In this document: positions 11,871 to 22,848 of the stretch, one piece after another
Position numbering within the stretch: position 1 is the stretch's first letter
Layout of the letters: the number at the start of each line of letters is the position of its first letter
From: Typhlomys cinereus
Taxonomy: Eukaryota; Chordata; Mammalia; Rodentia; Platacanthomyidae
Assembly: GCA_023101885.1 (NCBI GenBank)
Contig: JALPQD010000358.1
Span: forward strand, 2,018,761-2,082,760
Direction of reading: 5' to 3'
DNA: 64,000 nt
Notes under the pieces: generated by a model
What the model saw: only the letters and a program-made list of their open reading frames with translations
Told to the model about the DNA's origin: nothing
The model's database searches: none
Position numbers and translations under genes: made by a program

Positions 11871-12779
11871 ACTCGAAAAAAAAGAACTTCCTTTCTTCAT
11901 TTCACTTTGTTCCTATACAAGTAAAACTGAGAATTTTTGTAAATTCCTGAGGTAGGGCCACCTCCCTAGAAGGGTACCATTAAATGACACACTCAATAAC
12001 AAATTTTGCTCAGCTCAAAAAAGCCAAATGGATTTCCGTTGCCCCAGCTCTCTTCAGAAAATAGGGGTTAACTCTTAAGAAAGGAGAAATTTTAAAAATA
12101 GAAGATACAAACTAATAGAAAGCTTTGAGAATAGGGACCACAGAAGAAGCACTTTGAATCTGGTCCTTGGCCATAAACCAAAGAAACTGTTCTTGCCCAA
12201 AAGCTAGGAACTCGAAAGAGAACTCTAACTTCTTTCTGTCTCTCTTAAATGAGCACTTTTGTCTAAAGGGTAGATGGAGCCATATATGACAGATCTTCAG
12301 AATAGATAGCAATTTGATAAAAATTTCAGCTAGTCCCTTTAAATGTTTTATGGTTACCTCTTCAGGTGGAGATGGGAGGAGTTAAAGGTCCCTCTAGACC
12401 ACACCTCCTGTTTCTGTGATGATACTAAAATCTCAGTGTCTACCCTTCAGTCCCTGGAGTAGGATTCCCACCCACCTGCAAAACTGATCTATCTGGAGGC
12501 AAGCCAAAGAGATGGAGGCGTCTGTTTTGCACTCCCAAAAGCAATCCTCCTCCCTTTCTCTAATTCCTCTCTCAGGAAGAGCAAGGAGAAACTTCCCCAA
12601 TGTGATTTGCTTCTGATCACAGGGCTGCACTTTCCTTCCTCTTTTAAATATGCTCTCCCTTCCTCATCACGTGATCACTTGGCAATCTCTAAATTGTTTT
12701 TCTCTGTAGTTACCAGCATTCCTGGATACTTGAATTGCCAGAGGGTCTCTGGTGCTATTTTTTTCCTGTTTTTTAAAAT
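11871..12779. other. Unrecognised intron sequence
   Basis: No repeat, promoter-like or exon-like feature was recognised. Confidence 0.5.
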
Positions 12780-12787
12780 AAATGTAA

Positions 12788-13117
12788 TTATGGCTAGAGA
12801 AATGGCTCAGGAATTAAGAATCTTTGCTCACAAGCGAAAGGACCTAAGTTCACATCCCAAACCCCACATAAAACTGCCAGGCAGAAATGAAGACTACCTG
12901 CCAATTCTGACCCAGGAAGGCAGAGCCTGGGAAACCCCAGAACAAATCAATAAGGAGGTAGATCAATCTAGGATGACTTCTGATGTTATTCTTGGACTTC
13001 CACAGACATACATACTCAGTGCCCTCTTGTAAATATACCCACATGTACATATATACAAATTCACACACACACATACATACATACATACATACATAAATAT
13101 ATATATATATATTTAAA
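12788..13117 (+). mobile_element. B2-superfamily SINE, old subfamily, with (CATA)n tail
   Basis: The head 'tggctagagaaatggctcag' and 'ggcagagcctgggaaac' body match the family. The tail is CA-rich followed by (CATA)n and (TA)n. A short duplication aaatgtaa flanks it (12780-12787 and 13118-13125). Confidence 0.87.
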
Positions 13118-13125
13118 AATGTAAA

Positions 13126-14079
13126 GATTCTCAAGTTTTTTCTTCAATCAATAATTCTTTATTTCAGGCAGAAAACAAAGCTATAACACTAGACTAATTT
13201 CAATTTTAATGTGAGGGACAACTGTGGGCAGAGGAAATAAAGCAAATTTGAGGTTTCCTCTCTCAATCTCAAATTTCTCCTCTCATGAATTTTCCTTTTA
13301 CATTCCAGTGCTGTGGGTTTCCAAGAACACTCTCCTCTTTTTCTTTATATTAAACACAAAATCATTTGTGTAGCATTTTTGTGTTTTATGTGAGTTTCAG
13401 TCAGTTAATTTGGCATTGATCCAGCCCTGAATCACAAAGCAATACAAATTATAGAACATTCAACATTGTTTCACAGTCCTTCTCACCCCTCCAGTTTTTA
13501 CTACTTTTGCTCACTGGTCTTGACCGTAAGCAGAAACTTTTCACATTCCATCCCTTATAACACTCAGTGGAAGACTGATCTGAAAGGATTTATTCTGTCA
13601 ATAGAAACAGATCCCCACGACTGAGCTACCTCAATGGCGACCTCCACTCACACAATAATCGTTGGATGAAATGAGTGGCAGCTACAATAAAATGCATGAC
13701 CAGTAAACATCAATGGGTACATGTGTATATGTGAATGTGTGCGAAGACACTGACCACTGGTCCCACAAAAGAATGTTTATATCTGAGGTTTAAAGACTGG
13801 AAAGTTGTAGGATGTGCACTGAAGACTGAGGGAAAGCTATGGACAAGAAAGGAGAGAGAGCAGGAGTGAAGGAGTGAATGCATGTAAACCCCTGGGGACT
13901 ACAGGCATACCTCAGGGATGAGGAGAACAGAAAACAGTTGGTTTGTTTAGGGATTCAGCTGAGATTCAGTTTAAACAACAGTGAAAGGTTATTTGCTAAG
14001 ATCACAAGCCTGTCTTGCCTCAAGTCTCTTATGAGTTCCAGGTGGGGTTGGTTCACTACATCGAGGCTTTGAAGGTCAG
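13126..14079. other. Unrecognised intron sequence
   Basis: Nothing assignable was found. Short open frames here have no recognisable domain. Confidence 0.5.
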
Positions 14080-14830
14080 ATCTTGCTCTGGAGGGGCAAT
14101 GACCAAACAGCCTGAGCACATGGATTCACAGTACACCATCCTTCTGCGGTCTAGACCAATTGTGTAATGAGCAATGCTAGAAGGTGACTGGCTGACCAAG
14201 GCCCACACTTGCACTTCATGGAAAGAAACCACAGCCAAGAGAGGAAGAGTATCTCATTAAGAAGACACTATTCTCTAAACTGGACATGAAAATCAGCCCT
14301 CACTCCAAGGTTCAGGGAACCTTGCAGAACAGGCGGGGGGTGGGCGTAGTAAGATGTAAGAGCCTGATGATAAGGCAGTGGTACTTCCAGAGAGTATCCT
14401 CCAGTCATAACAGGGCTGCCACACTCAAGAACTCAGTGCGGTGATGCCCAGTTCTGCAAAACCTGCACAATAGTTGGCCTACCAACATTTCACCAGGGAA
14501 GAGAGAAGAGCTCAAGAAACACTTCACCTCCTTGAGAGACTATTGAAGGTTAATGCCAGATGGGAGAAAGGGAGCTTCTTCATTCAATGGTTTACCCACT
14601 GATAAGACATTCATGCCCCAGCAAGGGCTCATGCACTTACTTGCTGGGACCCAAATGAAACCCAGTGGGTCCATACAAAAAAATGTGAAGGTAGGAGGAA
14701 GACTGGCTAGAAAGGAGGATGAATTAAATGGGACAAGGCAGGAGGAGAGGGAACTAGGATTGGGTAAAGGGTGAAAATACATAAATCTATTGTGTTTATG
14801 TGTATACATGTCAAATATAAAAGAAGCCAC
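14080..14830 (+). mobile_element. L1 3'-UTR fragment (Lx-like)
   Basis: The order 'aagatgtaagagcctgatga', 'gggctgccacactcaagaac', 'gagagactattgaaggttaa' and 'ccagtgggtccat' follows rodent Lx-type L1 3' UTRs. It ends near 14830 in an A-rich stretch. A related copy in the same orientation is at 15470-15890. Confidence 0.72.
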
Positions 14831-15469
14831 TATTTAGTAAGAGAGACGGGTTTGAAACCCAGGACTTGGGCCTGAATCCACTCCATAGAGCCTCTGTGCT
14901 TCACTGGACTTCGTGAACCCTCAGCCCCTGAACAGAGAGATGCCTGTTCATATGTAGAACTGCAAAAGAAATCAAGACTCTTATTTACAAAACAGCAATG
15001 CTCGATGGCTCATTTCAACTCATTTAGCAGCTCTCCAGCTGGTATGTGTAAAAACTAAGCTGCCACTTCACCGGTCCATTAGCTATTTCAATAAATGCAT
15101 CATTATTTGTCATACTTGATAAAAATAGACTCCAAATTCAAGTTATTGCATATTTCTGTTCATAATTTGGGTCTGAGAACCCATTTATATGGCATAACCA
15201 CCCCAGTCAGGTGTAAATACTGTCTCCAATGGCAAGGCGGCAGCAGCCTCCATATTCCCAAAGAAAAAGTTAGTGTACTGATGTGAAATTTTCAGTTAAA
15301 CTGGATTTTCCAGAATCTTAGGAGTTTACCACTTCTTATAATAAACACACACAGTCATGTCAGTTCAGAAGCCTTCTTTAAATAACACTAAAATAACTGT
15401 ATTAGAAACTAGCTTAGTTTTCTGAGGTTCAGGGACCATGTTAGAAGTAGAAGAACTGGGCAACTAGAA
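14831..15469. other. Intron containing one copy of a diverged repeat pair
   Basis: About 90 bp from 15053 ('aaactaagctgccacttcac') matches, with many differences, the stretch starting near 22867, in the same orientation. The rest is unrecognised. Confidence 0.4.
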
Positions 15470-15890
15470 TGCACAAGTCTAAAGCCAGACACTATCTTCT
15501 GGACATGACACGGCTCTTGAACCTATAACCTCACTGAAGCTGTATCTATTTCCAGCAAACCTGCTAGATATTTGGACTGTCAACATTTCACCATGGAAGG
15601 AGAAGATCTCATGAGATACTTCTACTCCCTGAGTGACTATTGAGGGTTAACACTGACTGTTTAAAGGAAACTATTTTCCCCAGTGGTATATATGCACACA
15701 GATATACCACCCATGCTTCATCAAGTGTTATGAAACCCAGATGAACCTCAGTTTCCCCACACACACACAAAGTAAGAGTTTTTCCGTGGGAGAGGATGGA
15801 ATTTGATAATATAGAGTGAACATTACTTAACGTCAATGCATTTATGTATAAAATCGTCAGAGCACAAAATAAATACATGTTCGAGGAGCA
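15470..15890 (+). mobile_element. L1 3'-UTR fragment (Lx-like), second copy
   Basis: The blocks 'atcttctggacatgacacgg', 'tcaacatttcaccatggaag' and 'gagtgactattgagggttaa' parallel the copy at 14080-14830 but with different indels, so this is a separate element. Confidence 0.65.
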
Positions 15891-16355
15891 TGCCTCCTGC
15901 ATTTCAACATCTTAAGTGCTGAGCATATCACTAATGGCATCTTTCCTCTAGACAACGAAGAACAGAGGAAATTACGTTCTCCATGTTTTGGGCATAGGTT
16001 TTGGTCCTGAACATAAGTTTTAGTCCCGGGCATACAGTCACACAAAGGTTCCAGCTATCACAATGTGTGTTGCTTCCTCCCTTATTGTCTTATTACGAAA
16101 TTATCATCATAAGAGAGGTAATTTCTCATGAAGTAATAAAAAACAGCAGTAGAATGTATTTGAGAAGTGCCAAAAAAGTGATGTTTGTGTTTGTCTCTTC
16201 CTCTTGTCTCTGTGCCTTGGTGCATACTAGAGACCTTCAAGAATGACGCTCAAAGATCTGCATGTATAAAGTGGTTATAACAGCATCTCATCTACTGCAG
16301 AAACCACAATATCCCACACTTGCTAAAGAAACCACAACACCTCACATTTGCTGGG
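15891..16355. other. Intron with a short tandem duplication
   Basis: Two 27-bp copies of a 'gaaaccacaa-(c/t)-cacacttgct' segment lie at about 16298-16324 and 16326-16352, immediately before the full-length L1. The remainder is unrecognised. Confidence 0.5.
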
Positions 16356-17392
16356 GAGAAAAATGTTTTTCTTTTTTTCTTTTTTTTTAGATTTTTTTTT
16401 TTTTATTTCAGCTCATACAAACTTATTAGGTACACCAGTTCCCTCCCTCCCTTCTCCTCCCCCCGTACCTCCTGCTCCCCTTCCCCACCCTTCTCCCTCC
16501 CCATCCCCCAGTGCCTCCCACCCCAATTCCCAGAGAGTCCTTTCTTGTGCATGTCTGATTTTCCTCTGGGCCCTCCTCTCTGATGACGTACAAGGACCCA
16601 GTGGCCTTTCCCTGAACCCTTTCCCGTGTTCCCCTTAGGTATAGGAACACTGCTGTGGCTGCCAATCCTTTGCCTCCAAGGATCTTGGTGCCTTTAGCAG
16701 ATGCTAGACTTTGTGAGGTCAACAGTGTGTTGGACAATGCACAGGGCATGCAAAGTCCAATTATGATTGCTTCAGCCCTAACTAGTATAGAGTATCTTAC
16801 ATATCATTGCTCCTCCCATCCTTATGCTCTTACACTCTTACCGCCCCCTCTTCTGCAAATTTCCCTGAGCTTCAAGATGGGGAGAGACTAAGCTGGCCTA
16901 GTTCTAGGTGGTTGACATAGAGTCTCTGAAGTTCTGGATTGTGGTTTGTTGATTTTCTTTTGCAGTTTTGCTGCTCCTGCAATGCCCTTCACTCCATCCT
17001 GGTGGGCATTGTATGTTACCCCTGGCCAGAGACAAAAAGCTGTTAGAGTCTTGTGATAAAAGCACATTCAAAGGTAGATGTAATAAAAGTGGGAAACCAC
17101 AGTGAGGGAGGGGTCTATCACCCATTTGCAAAATTGTTACTTTTTATCTGCCAGACTATATGCCCTCCTCTTCTGGTAAGATCACTCCCCCTCAGTAGTA
17201 AATGATCAGGAACAAAAGTCTGTGAACTTAATCGGATGTCTCATTACTTATTTGGGTCCTTGGTGGAGGCCTATTTTCCCTGCTGTAACATGGTCCCTTC
17301 TCTCCTTGTTTCTGGTGTGGCCCTCCTACCCCATCCCTCCTGTTCATAATCCTGGGAATTACTGTCTCTAGGTGGGCTGGGTGGGTTTGGTA

Positions 17393-20300
17393 CTAGGAGC
17401 CACCTATTAGGGAGTACATACGGCGCTTAATTTTCTGGGTCTGGATACTTCACTTAATATAATTGTTTCTAATGACATCCATTTCCCGGCAAATTCCAGT
17501 AATTCATCATTTTTGATGGCTGAGTAGTACTCCATTGTATAGATGTACCACCTTTCCTTATCCACTCGTCAACTGTTGGACATTTGGGCTGATTCCATGA
17601 CTTTGCTATTGTAAACAGTGCTGCTATGAACATGGTCGTGCTTGTGCTATCGAGGTGAACCTCTGCTGTATGGGGGGTTATTCCCAAAAGTGGAATAGCA
17701 GGGTCATATGGCATTTCAATCTTTAATTTCTTTAAGAATCTCCAGACAGCTCGCCAGAGTGGCTGTATGAGCCTACATTCCCACCAGCAATGTAGCAGAG
17801 TTCCCCTCTCTCCACATCCTCTCCAGCATTTGTCGTTGTTAGTATTGTGGATTTTTGCCATCCTGACCGGGGTGAGATGATATCTCAGGGAAGTTTTGAT
17901 TTGCATTTCCCTGATGGCTAAAGAAGTGGAGCATTTTTTAAGATATTTGTTAGACATTTTAATTTCATCCCTGGTAAAGTTTCTTTTAAGTTCCAGGGCC
18001 CATTTTTTAATTGGGCCATTGGTTTCCTTGGTGTTTAGTTTTCTAAGTTCTTTGTGCACTCTGGACAATAGAGCTCTATCAGATATGTGGTTAGTGAAGA
18101 TTTTCTCCCATTCTGTGGGTTGCCTTTGAGCTCCTGTTACAATCTCTTTATCTGAACAGAAGCAGTTTAATTTCACAGGATCCCAACTGTTGAGAGTTGG
18201 TAGCAGTGACTGTGCCATTGGATGTCTGTTTAGGAAGTGTTGGCCTAGCCCAATCAGCTCGAGGGAGTTCCCTATCCTTTCAACTATGGTTTTTATAGTC
18301 TCTGGCCTGATATCAAGGTCCTTGATCCATTTGGAATTAAGTCTTGTACATGGTGACAAGTACGGGTCCAGCTTTAATCTGCATGTGGAGATCCAGTTTT
18401 GCCAGCACCATTTGTTGAAGATGCTGTTCTATTTCCATTGGATTCTTTGGGCCCCTTTGTCAAAGACCAAATGGCTGTAACTTTGTGGGCTTATATCTGG
18501 GTCTTCAATCCTTATCCATTGATCTGTGTGTCTATTTTGGAGCCAGTACCAGGCTGTCTTTACAACTATGGATTTGTAGTATAGACTAAGGTTTGGTATG
18601 GTTATATCTCCAGCTGTGTTTTTGTTACTCAGGATTGTTTTTGCTATCCTGGGTCTTTTGTGCCTCCATATGAACTTTGAGATTGTTTGGTCAACTTCTT
18701 TGAAGAATTGCTTGGGATTTTGATTGGTATAGCATTGAATCTGTATATTGCCTTTGGTAGGATGGTCATTTTCATGATGTTGATTCTGCCAATCCAGGAA
18801 CAAGGGAGGTCTTTCCACCTTCTGGTGTCTTCTGCTATTTCTTTCTTTAGGGTTTTAAAGTTTTCATTGTAAAGGTCTTTTACCTCCTTAGTTAGGTTTA
18901 TACCAAGGTATTTCACTTTTTTAGGGGCTATAATAAATGGTATTGTTTCTCTCAAGGCTTTTTCACTTCTTTCATTCTGGGCATATAGGAAGGCCTCTGA
19001 TTTTTGCACATTTATTTTGTATCCTGCCACCCTGCTGAACTTCTTAATTAGTTCCAGGAGCTTCCTGGTGGAGTTTTTGGGATCCCTCAGGTATAAGATC
19101 ATGTCATCTGCAAATAGGGATAGCTTGACTTCTTCCTTGCCGATTTGAATCCCTCTTATGTCCCTTTCTTGTCTTATGGCTTCAGCTAACACTTCAAGTA
19201 CAATATTGAATAGAAGTGGTGAGAATGGACAGCCTTGTCTAGTTCCTGATCAAAGTGGGAATGCTTCCAATTGTTCCCCATTGAGCATAATCCTTGCTGT
19301 GGGCTTGTTGTATATAGCTTTTATTATATTGATAAAGGTTCCTTCCATTCCTACTGTCTCTAGCGTTTTGATCATAAAAGGCTGTTGGATCTTGTCAAAA
19401 GCTTTTTCTGCATATATCGAGAGTATCATGTGGTCTTGGACTTTGGACTGGTTTACATGATGAATTACATTTATTGATTTGCGTATGTTGAACCAACCTT
19501 GTGTGCTGGGGATGAAGCCTACTTGGTCCCCATGAATGATCTTTTTAATATGTTTTTGAATCCGATTTACTAAGACTTTGTTGAGAATCTTTGCGTCTGT
19601 GTTCATCAGGGAGATCGGCCTATAGTTTTCTTTTTTAAGCGAATCTTTATTAGGTTTTGGGATTAAAAGGATATTAGCTTCATAGAAGGAATTTGGTAGT
19701 GTTCCTTCCTTTGCTATTTGATGGAACAGTTTAAGGAGTATTGGTGTTATTAACTCCTTAAATGTCTGGTAGAACTCTGTGCTGAATCCATCTGGTCCAG
19801 GACATTTTTTGGTGGGAAGATTCGAGATTACTTCCTCAATTTCCTTATATGTTATAGGACTATTTAAATAATTCACAACTTCCTGATTCAATTTAGGTTG
19901 GTTGTGTTTACTTAGAAATTCATCCATCTCTTTTGTGTTGTCAAACTTCACAGAGTATAAGTTTTTGAAATATGATGTTATAATTCTCTGGATTTCTTGG
20001 GTATCAGTAGTGATAACTCCATGTTCATTTCTGATTTTGTTAATTTGGGTTTTCTCTCTCTTGCTTTTGGTTAGTTTAGCTATTGATTTTTTCAAAGAAC
20101 CAGCTTTTTGACTGGTTGATTTTTTCTATCGTTTTCTTAATCTCGATTTCAGATATTTCTCCCCTTATTTTGCTAATCTCCTCTCTTCTACTACTTTTGG
20201 GATCAGATTGCTCTAGCTTCTCTAAAGCTTTAAGCTGCATTGTTAAGTTGTTTATTTCTGATGTTTCCATTTTTTTGACGTAGGCATTAGGAGCTATGAA

Positions 20301-21173
20301 CTTACCTCTTAGAACAGCTTTCATTGTGTCCCAGAGATTTTGGTAAGTTGTATTTTCGTTATCATTCACTTTCAGGAAATCTTGAATTTCCTTTTTAATT
20401 TCTTCCTGAATCCAGTTCTCATTCAGCATCATAGTGTTAAGTTTCTAGGAGTTAGTGTATTTTCTCTTGTTTGATGTGTTGTGGATGTCCAGCTTTAGGC
20501 CGTGGTGGTCTGATAGCGCACAGGTTAGAATTTCAACTTTCTTGTATATGTGTAGATTCATTTTGTGGCCCAATATGTGATCTATTTTGGAGAAAGTTCC
20601 GTGTGCTGCTGAAAAAAATGTGTATTCTTTGGTGCGTGGGTGAAAAGTTCGATAGAGATCTGTAAGGTCCATTTCTTTCAAGGTTTGATTAAGTTCCAAA
20701 ATGTCTCTGTTAAGCTTTTGACCTGTTGATCTATCCCATGTTGAGAGGGCGGTGTTGAAGTCCCCAAGAATTATCGTTTGGGGATTGATTTCTTGCTTTA
20801 GATGCTGTAGGGTTTTCTTAATGAATGTGGAGGGGCCCGTGTTGGGTGCATATATGTTCAGTATTGTGAAGTCTTCTGGTGAATTGTACCTGTGACTAAA
20901 ATGTAGTATCCGTCCGTGTCTCTTATAATTTTCTTTGGTTTGAAATCCACTTTGTCTGATAGCATAATGGCTACCCCTGCCTGTTTTCTGCTTCCATTTG
21001 CTTGTAGAATTGTTGACCAGCCTTTTATTTTTAGAGCGTGCCTATCTTTTGTGGTGAGATGGGTTTCCTGCAGGATTTTTAATCCATGTTTGTAATCTGT
21101 GTCTCTTGATCGGTGAATTAATTCCATTAACATTTAGTGTTATAATGGAGAAACTATTGTTAATTCCAGCCAT
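17393..21173 (-). pseudogene. L1 ORF2 pseudogene (endonuclease/reverse transcriptase), copy 1
   Basis: The start ATG at 21173 opens with MAGINNSFSIITLNVNG, the normal endonuclease beginning. Soon after WIKN a deletion of about 20-30 bp removes the residues before LQETHL and shifts frame. A further shift falls near 20880 (after DGYYILV) and a stop lies near 20450. Reading resumes through YTFFSAAHGTFSKIDH and SDHHGLKLDI (endonuclease end) and the reverse-transcriptase fingers and palm. Motif A reads [11 protein letters not shown], with Tyr where the first catalytic Asp should be. The FADD motif is intact ([11 protein letters not shown], about 19110). More shifts occur near 19250, 18650 and 18430, and one near 17560 replaces the true C-terminus. 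The family protein is about 1275 residues. Confidence 0.93.
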
Positions 21174-21223
21174 TTTTTATGTTTAGTAGCTTTTATAAGT
21201 ATATTGCTTCGTTTTTAACGATG

Positions 21224-22294
21224 TTATACTTGCCTTCTGTTCTCCTGGATATGCCTGTTTTTTTCTTCACACTTGAGTATCATTTCTAGCATTTTTTGAA
21301 GGCCTGGTTTGGTGGCCATGTATACCTTAAAGTTGTCTTTGTGCTGGAAAACTTTTCTTTCTCCCTCAATCATGACGGATACTTTTGCAGGGTAAATCAG
21401 CCTGGGTTGACATTTTTGCTCATTCAATACTTGAAGTATGTCTCTCCAAGCTCTTCTTGCTTTTACTGTTTCGACTGAGAAGTCATTTGTTATTTTAATA
21501 GGTTTACCTTTAAAAGTGATTTGTTTTTTCTCCCTTGAAGCTCTCAGCACCAGTTCTTTATCTTGAATGTGGAGTGTTTTAACTATTATTTGCCGTGGCA
21601 TGCTTCTATTTTGGTCGTATCTGTTTGGGGTGCAGAATGCCTCTTGTATATGGATGGGCCTCTCTTTTTTTAGATGAGGAAAGTTTTCCTTGATGATCGT
21701 TTGAAAAATTTCCTCAGGGGTGGTATTTTGAGATTCTTGCTCTGGTATTCCATGAATACGCATGTTAGGCTTTTTCAGGGTGTCCCATATCTCTTGGATA
21801 TTTCTCTCAAGTATCTTTTTGGCTTTAACAACCTCTTCCATTGAGCTGGGTAGTACTCCCACTTTATTTTCAAGGTCTGAAATTCTGTTTTCTGCTTCGT
21901 TAGTTCTGTTGATAAGACTCTCTGTGGCGTTCTGGGTTGAAGATAACTTGTCTTGTAGCTCAGTTTTAAACTCTGCTTGAGTTTGTTTTAACTGCTCTAT
22001 GCCACTTTTTGTTTCTTGCACTGTTTTTCTCAACTCCTCCAGATGTCTGTTGTGTTCCTCTTCAAAGCGATTGATTCGATTATGTAATTCCTCCCGGATT
22101 TCCTCTTTCATAGTATTGAACATGGTAATAATCATATTTTGAAAGACCTTATCCTGGGTGAGGCTTTCTTGGGCTTTTTCCGCGGGTTTGTTCTTGTTGG
22201 AGTCTAACATTATGGGATTAATTTCTTCAGTGGGAAATTTGTTTACTTGATTGTTGCTTCTCATGGATTTGCACTTTGACTTTGGCATTGTCAT
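21224..22294 (-). CDS. L1 ORF1 protein, intact (RNA-binding chaperone)
   Basis: This is a 356-codon intact frame. L1 ORF1p trimerises, coats L1 RNA and acts as a nucleic-acid chaperone in the cytoplasmic ribonucleoprotein. The N-terminus is basic (PKSKCKSMRS). A heptad-rich coiled coil spans roughly residues 50-160 (EELHNRINRFEEEHNRHLEE onward). An RRM-like domain starts near residue 175 ([20 protein letters not shown]). The C-terminal domain includes RQIIVKTLHIQDKELVLRAS and ARRAWRDILQVLNEQKCQPR. The length is close to that of other rodent ORF1p. The ATG lies just after the end of the tether, in the context gacaATGcc. An intact ORF1 next to a dead ORF2 could still supply chaperone in trans if transcribed. 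Expression is not shown by sequence. Confidence 0.95.
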   Translation of the reverse strand: MTMPKSKCKSMRSNNQVNKFPTEEINPIMLDSNKNKPAEKAQESLTQDKVFQNMIITMFNTMKEEIREELHNRINRFEEEHNRHLEELRKTVQETKSGIEQLKQTQAEFKTELQDKLSSTQNATESLINRTNEAENRISDLENKVGVLPSSMEEVVKAKKILERNIQEIWDTLKKPNMRIHGIPEQESQNTTPEEIFQTIIKENFPHLKKERPIHIQEAFCTPNRYDQNRSMPRQIIVKTLHIQDKELVLRASREKKQITFKGKPIKITNDFSVETVKARRAWRDILQVLNEQKCQPRLIYPAKVSVMIEGERKVFQHKDNFKVYMATKPGLQKMLEMILKCEEKNRHIQENRRQV

Positions 22295-22340
22295 TTTAAC
22301 TCTTAAGATCTCTCAATTTCACTAAACTGAATTATTTGGC

Positions 22341-22740
22341 CTGGGGTCCTGGTGGGCGGGGCGGGCGGAGACTTACCTAGGTCGTGGGGTGAGGCCCGGC
22401 TGGACCGCGTGCGCGTCCCGACCGGTGGAGCGGGGTGGGGTGCAAAGGGGGGATGGGGGCGACGGCGTGGAGCTATTTAACCCGAGGGCAGCTGGGGCGG
22501 GGCCCGGGCGCAGGGGGAGGTCCTCCTCGTCCCTCGGCCCTGCGCGCGTGGCTCTGGCTGGATGGTGGGAGTCGGAGCCGGGTCCCTGTGGGCCGATCTG
22601 GGGTCCTGGTGGGCGGTGCACAGGGGGGGGGTACTCACCAGCTAGGGCTCGGGGTTGAGGCCCGGCTGGACCGCGTGCGCGCGCGTCCCGACCGGCGGAG
22701 CGGGTTGGGGTGCAAAAGGGGGGATGGGGGCGACAGTGTG
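22341..22740 (-). promoter_or_regulatory. L1 5'-UTR promoter monomers (about 270-bp units)
   Basis: The GC- and CpG-rich block contains one full unit (22740-22471) and a partial second unit (22470 to about 22341). They are recognised by repetition of the 'ggatgggggcgac' and 'gtccagccgggcctc' (minus strand) segments at an offset of about 270 bp. A 'ttaaatag' motif marks the unit boundary. The unique tether to ORF1 follows. Tandem monomers are typical of rodent L1 promoters. Density of CpG makes it a local CpG island inside the intron. Confidence 0.88.
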
Positions 22741-22785
22741 GAGAAAAATGTTTTTCTTATACCTCAGAATGATGTTATCTTTAGG

Positions 22786-22848
22786 GTCTATAGTTGGTCA
22801 CAGTGTCTATTACATAGTAAGTGCTTTGGGAATATTAATCAAATAACA
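22786..22848 (+). mobile_element. MIR-like fragment
   Basis: 'cacagtgtctattacatagtaagtgct' at about 22799 followed by 'aatattaatcaaat' resembles the conserved 3' part of MIR. It is short, so the call is modest. Confidence 0.45.

Larger units (their letters stand above)
16374..22740 (-). mobile_element. Full-length LINE-1 with target duplication (L1 copy 1)
   Basis: This is a complete L1 on the minus strand, about 6.37 kb. Its order is GC-rich promoter monomers (22740 down to about 22341), a short tether, ORF1, a roughly 50-bp spacer, ORF2, a 3' UTR with a polypurine tract, and an A-rich tail (about 16374-16405). The TSD gagaaaaatgtttttctt is perfect at 16356-16373 and 22741-22758, so both ends are original. 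It is in the same orientation as ZMAT4. ORF1 is open but ORF2 has a deletion, frameshifts and stops, so the copy cannot move on its own. Confidence 0.97.

Noticed and set aside
16320..16749. Proline- and serine-rich frames near 16.4 kb
   Set aside because: They read the polypurine tract of the L1 3' UTR on either strand.
17896..18584. Plus-strand open frames across the full-length L1 (also 19158, 20083, 22435)
   Set aside because: They are antisense shadows of ORF1 and ORF2. The same antisense frames recur over L1 copy 2.
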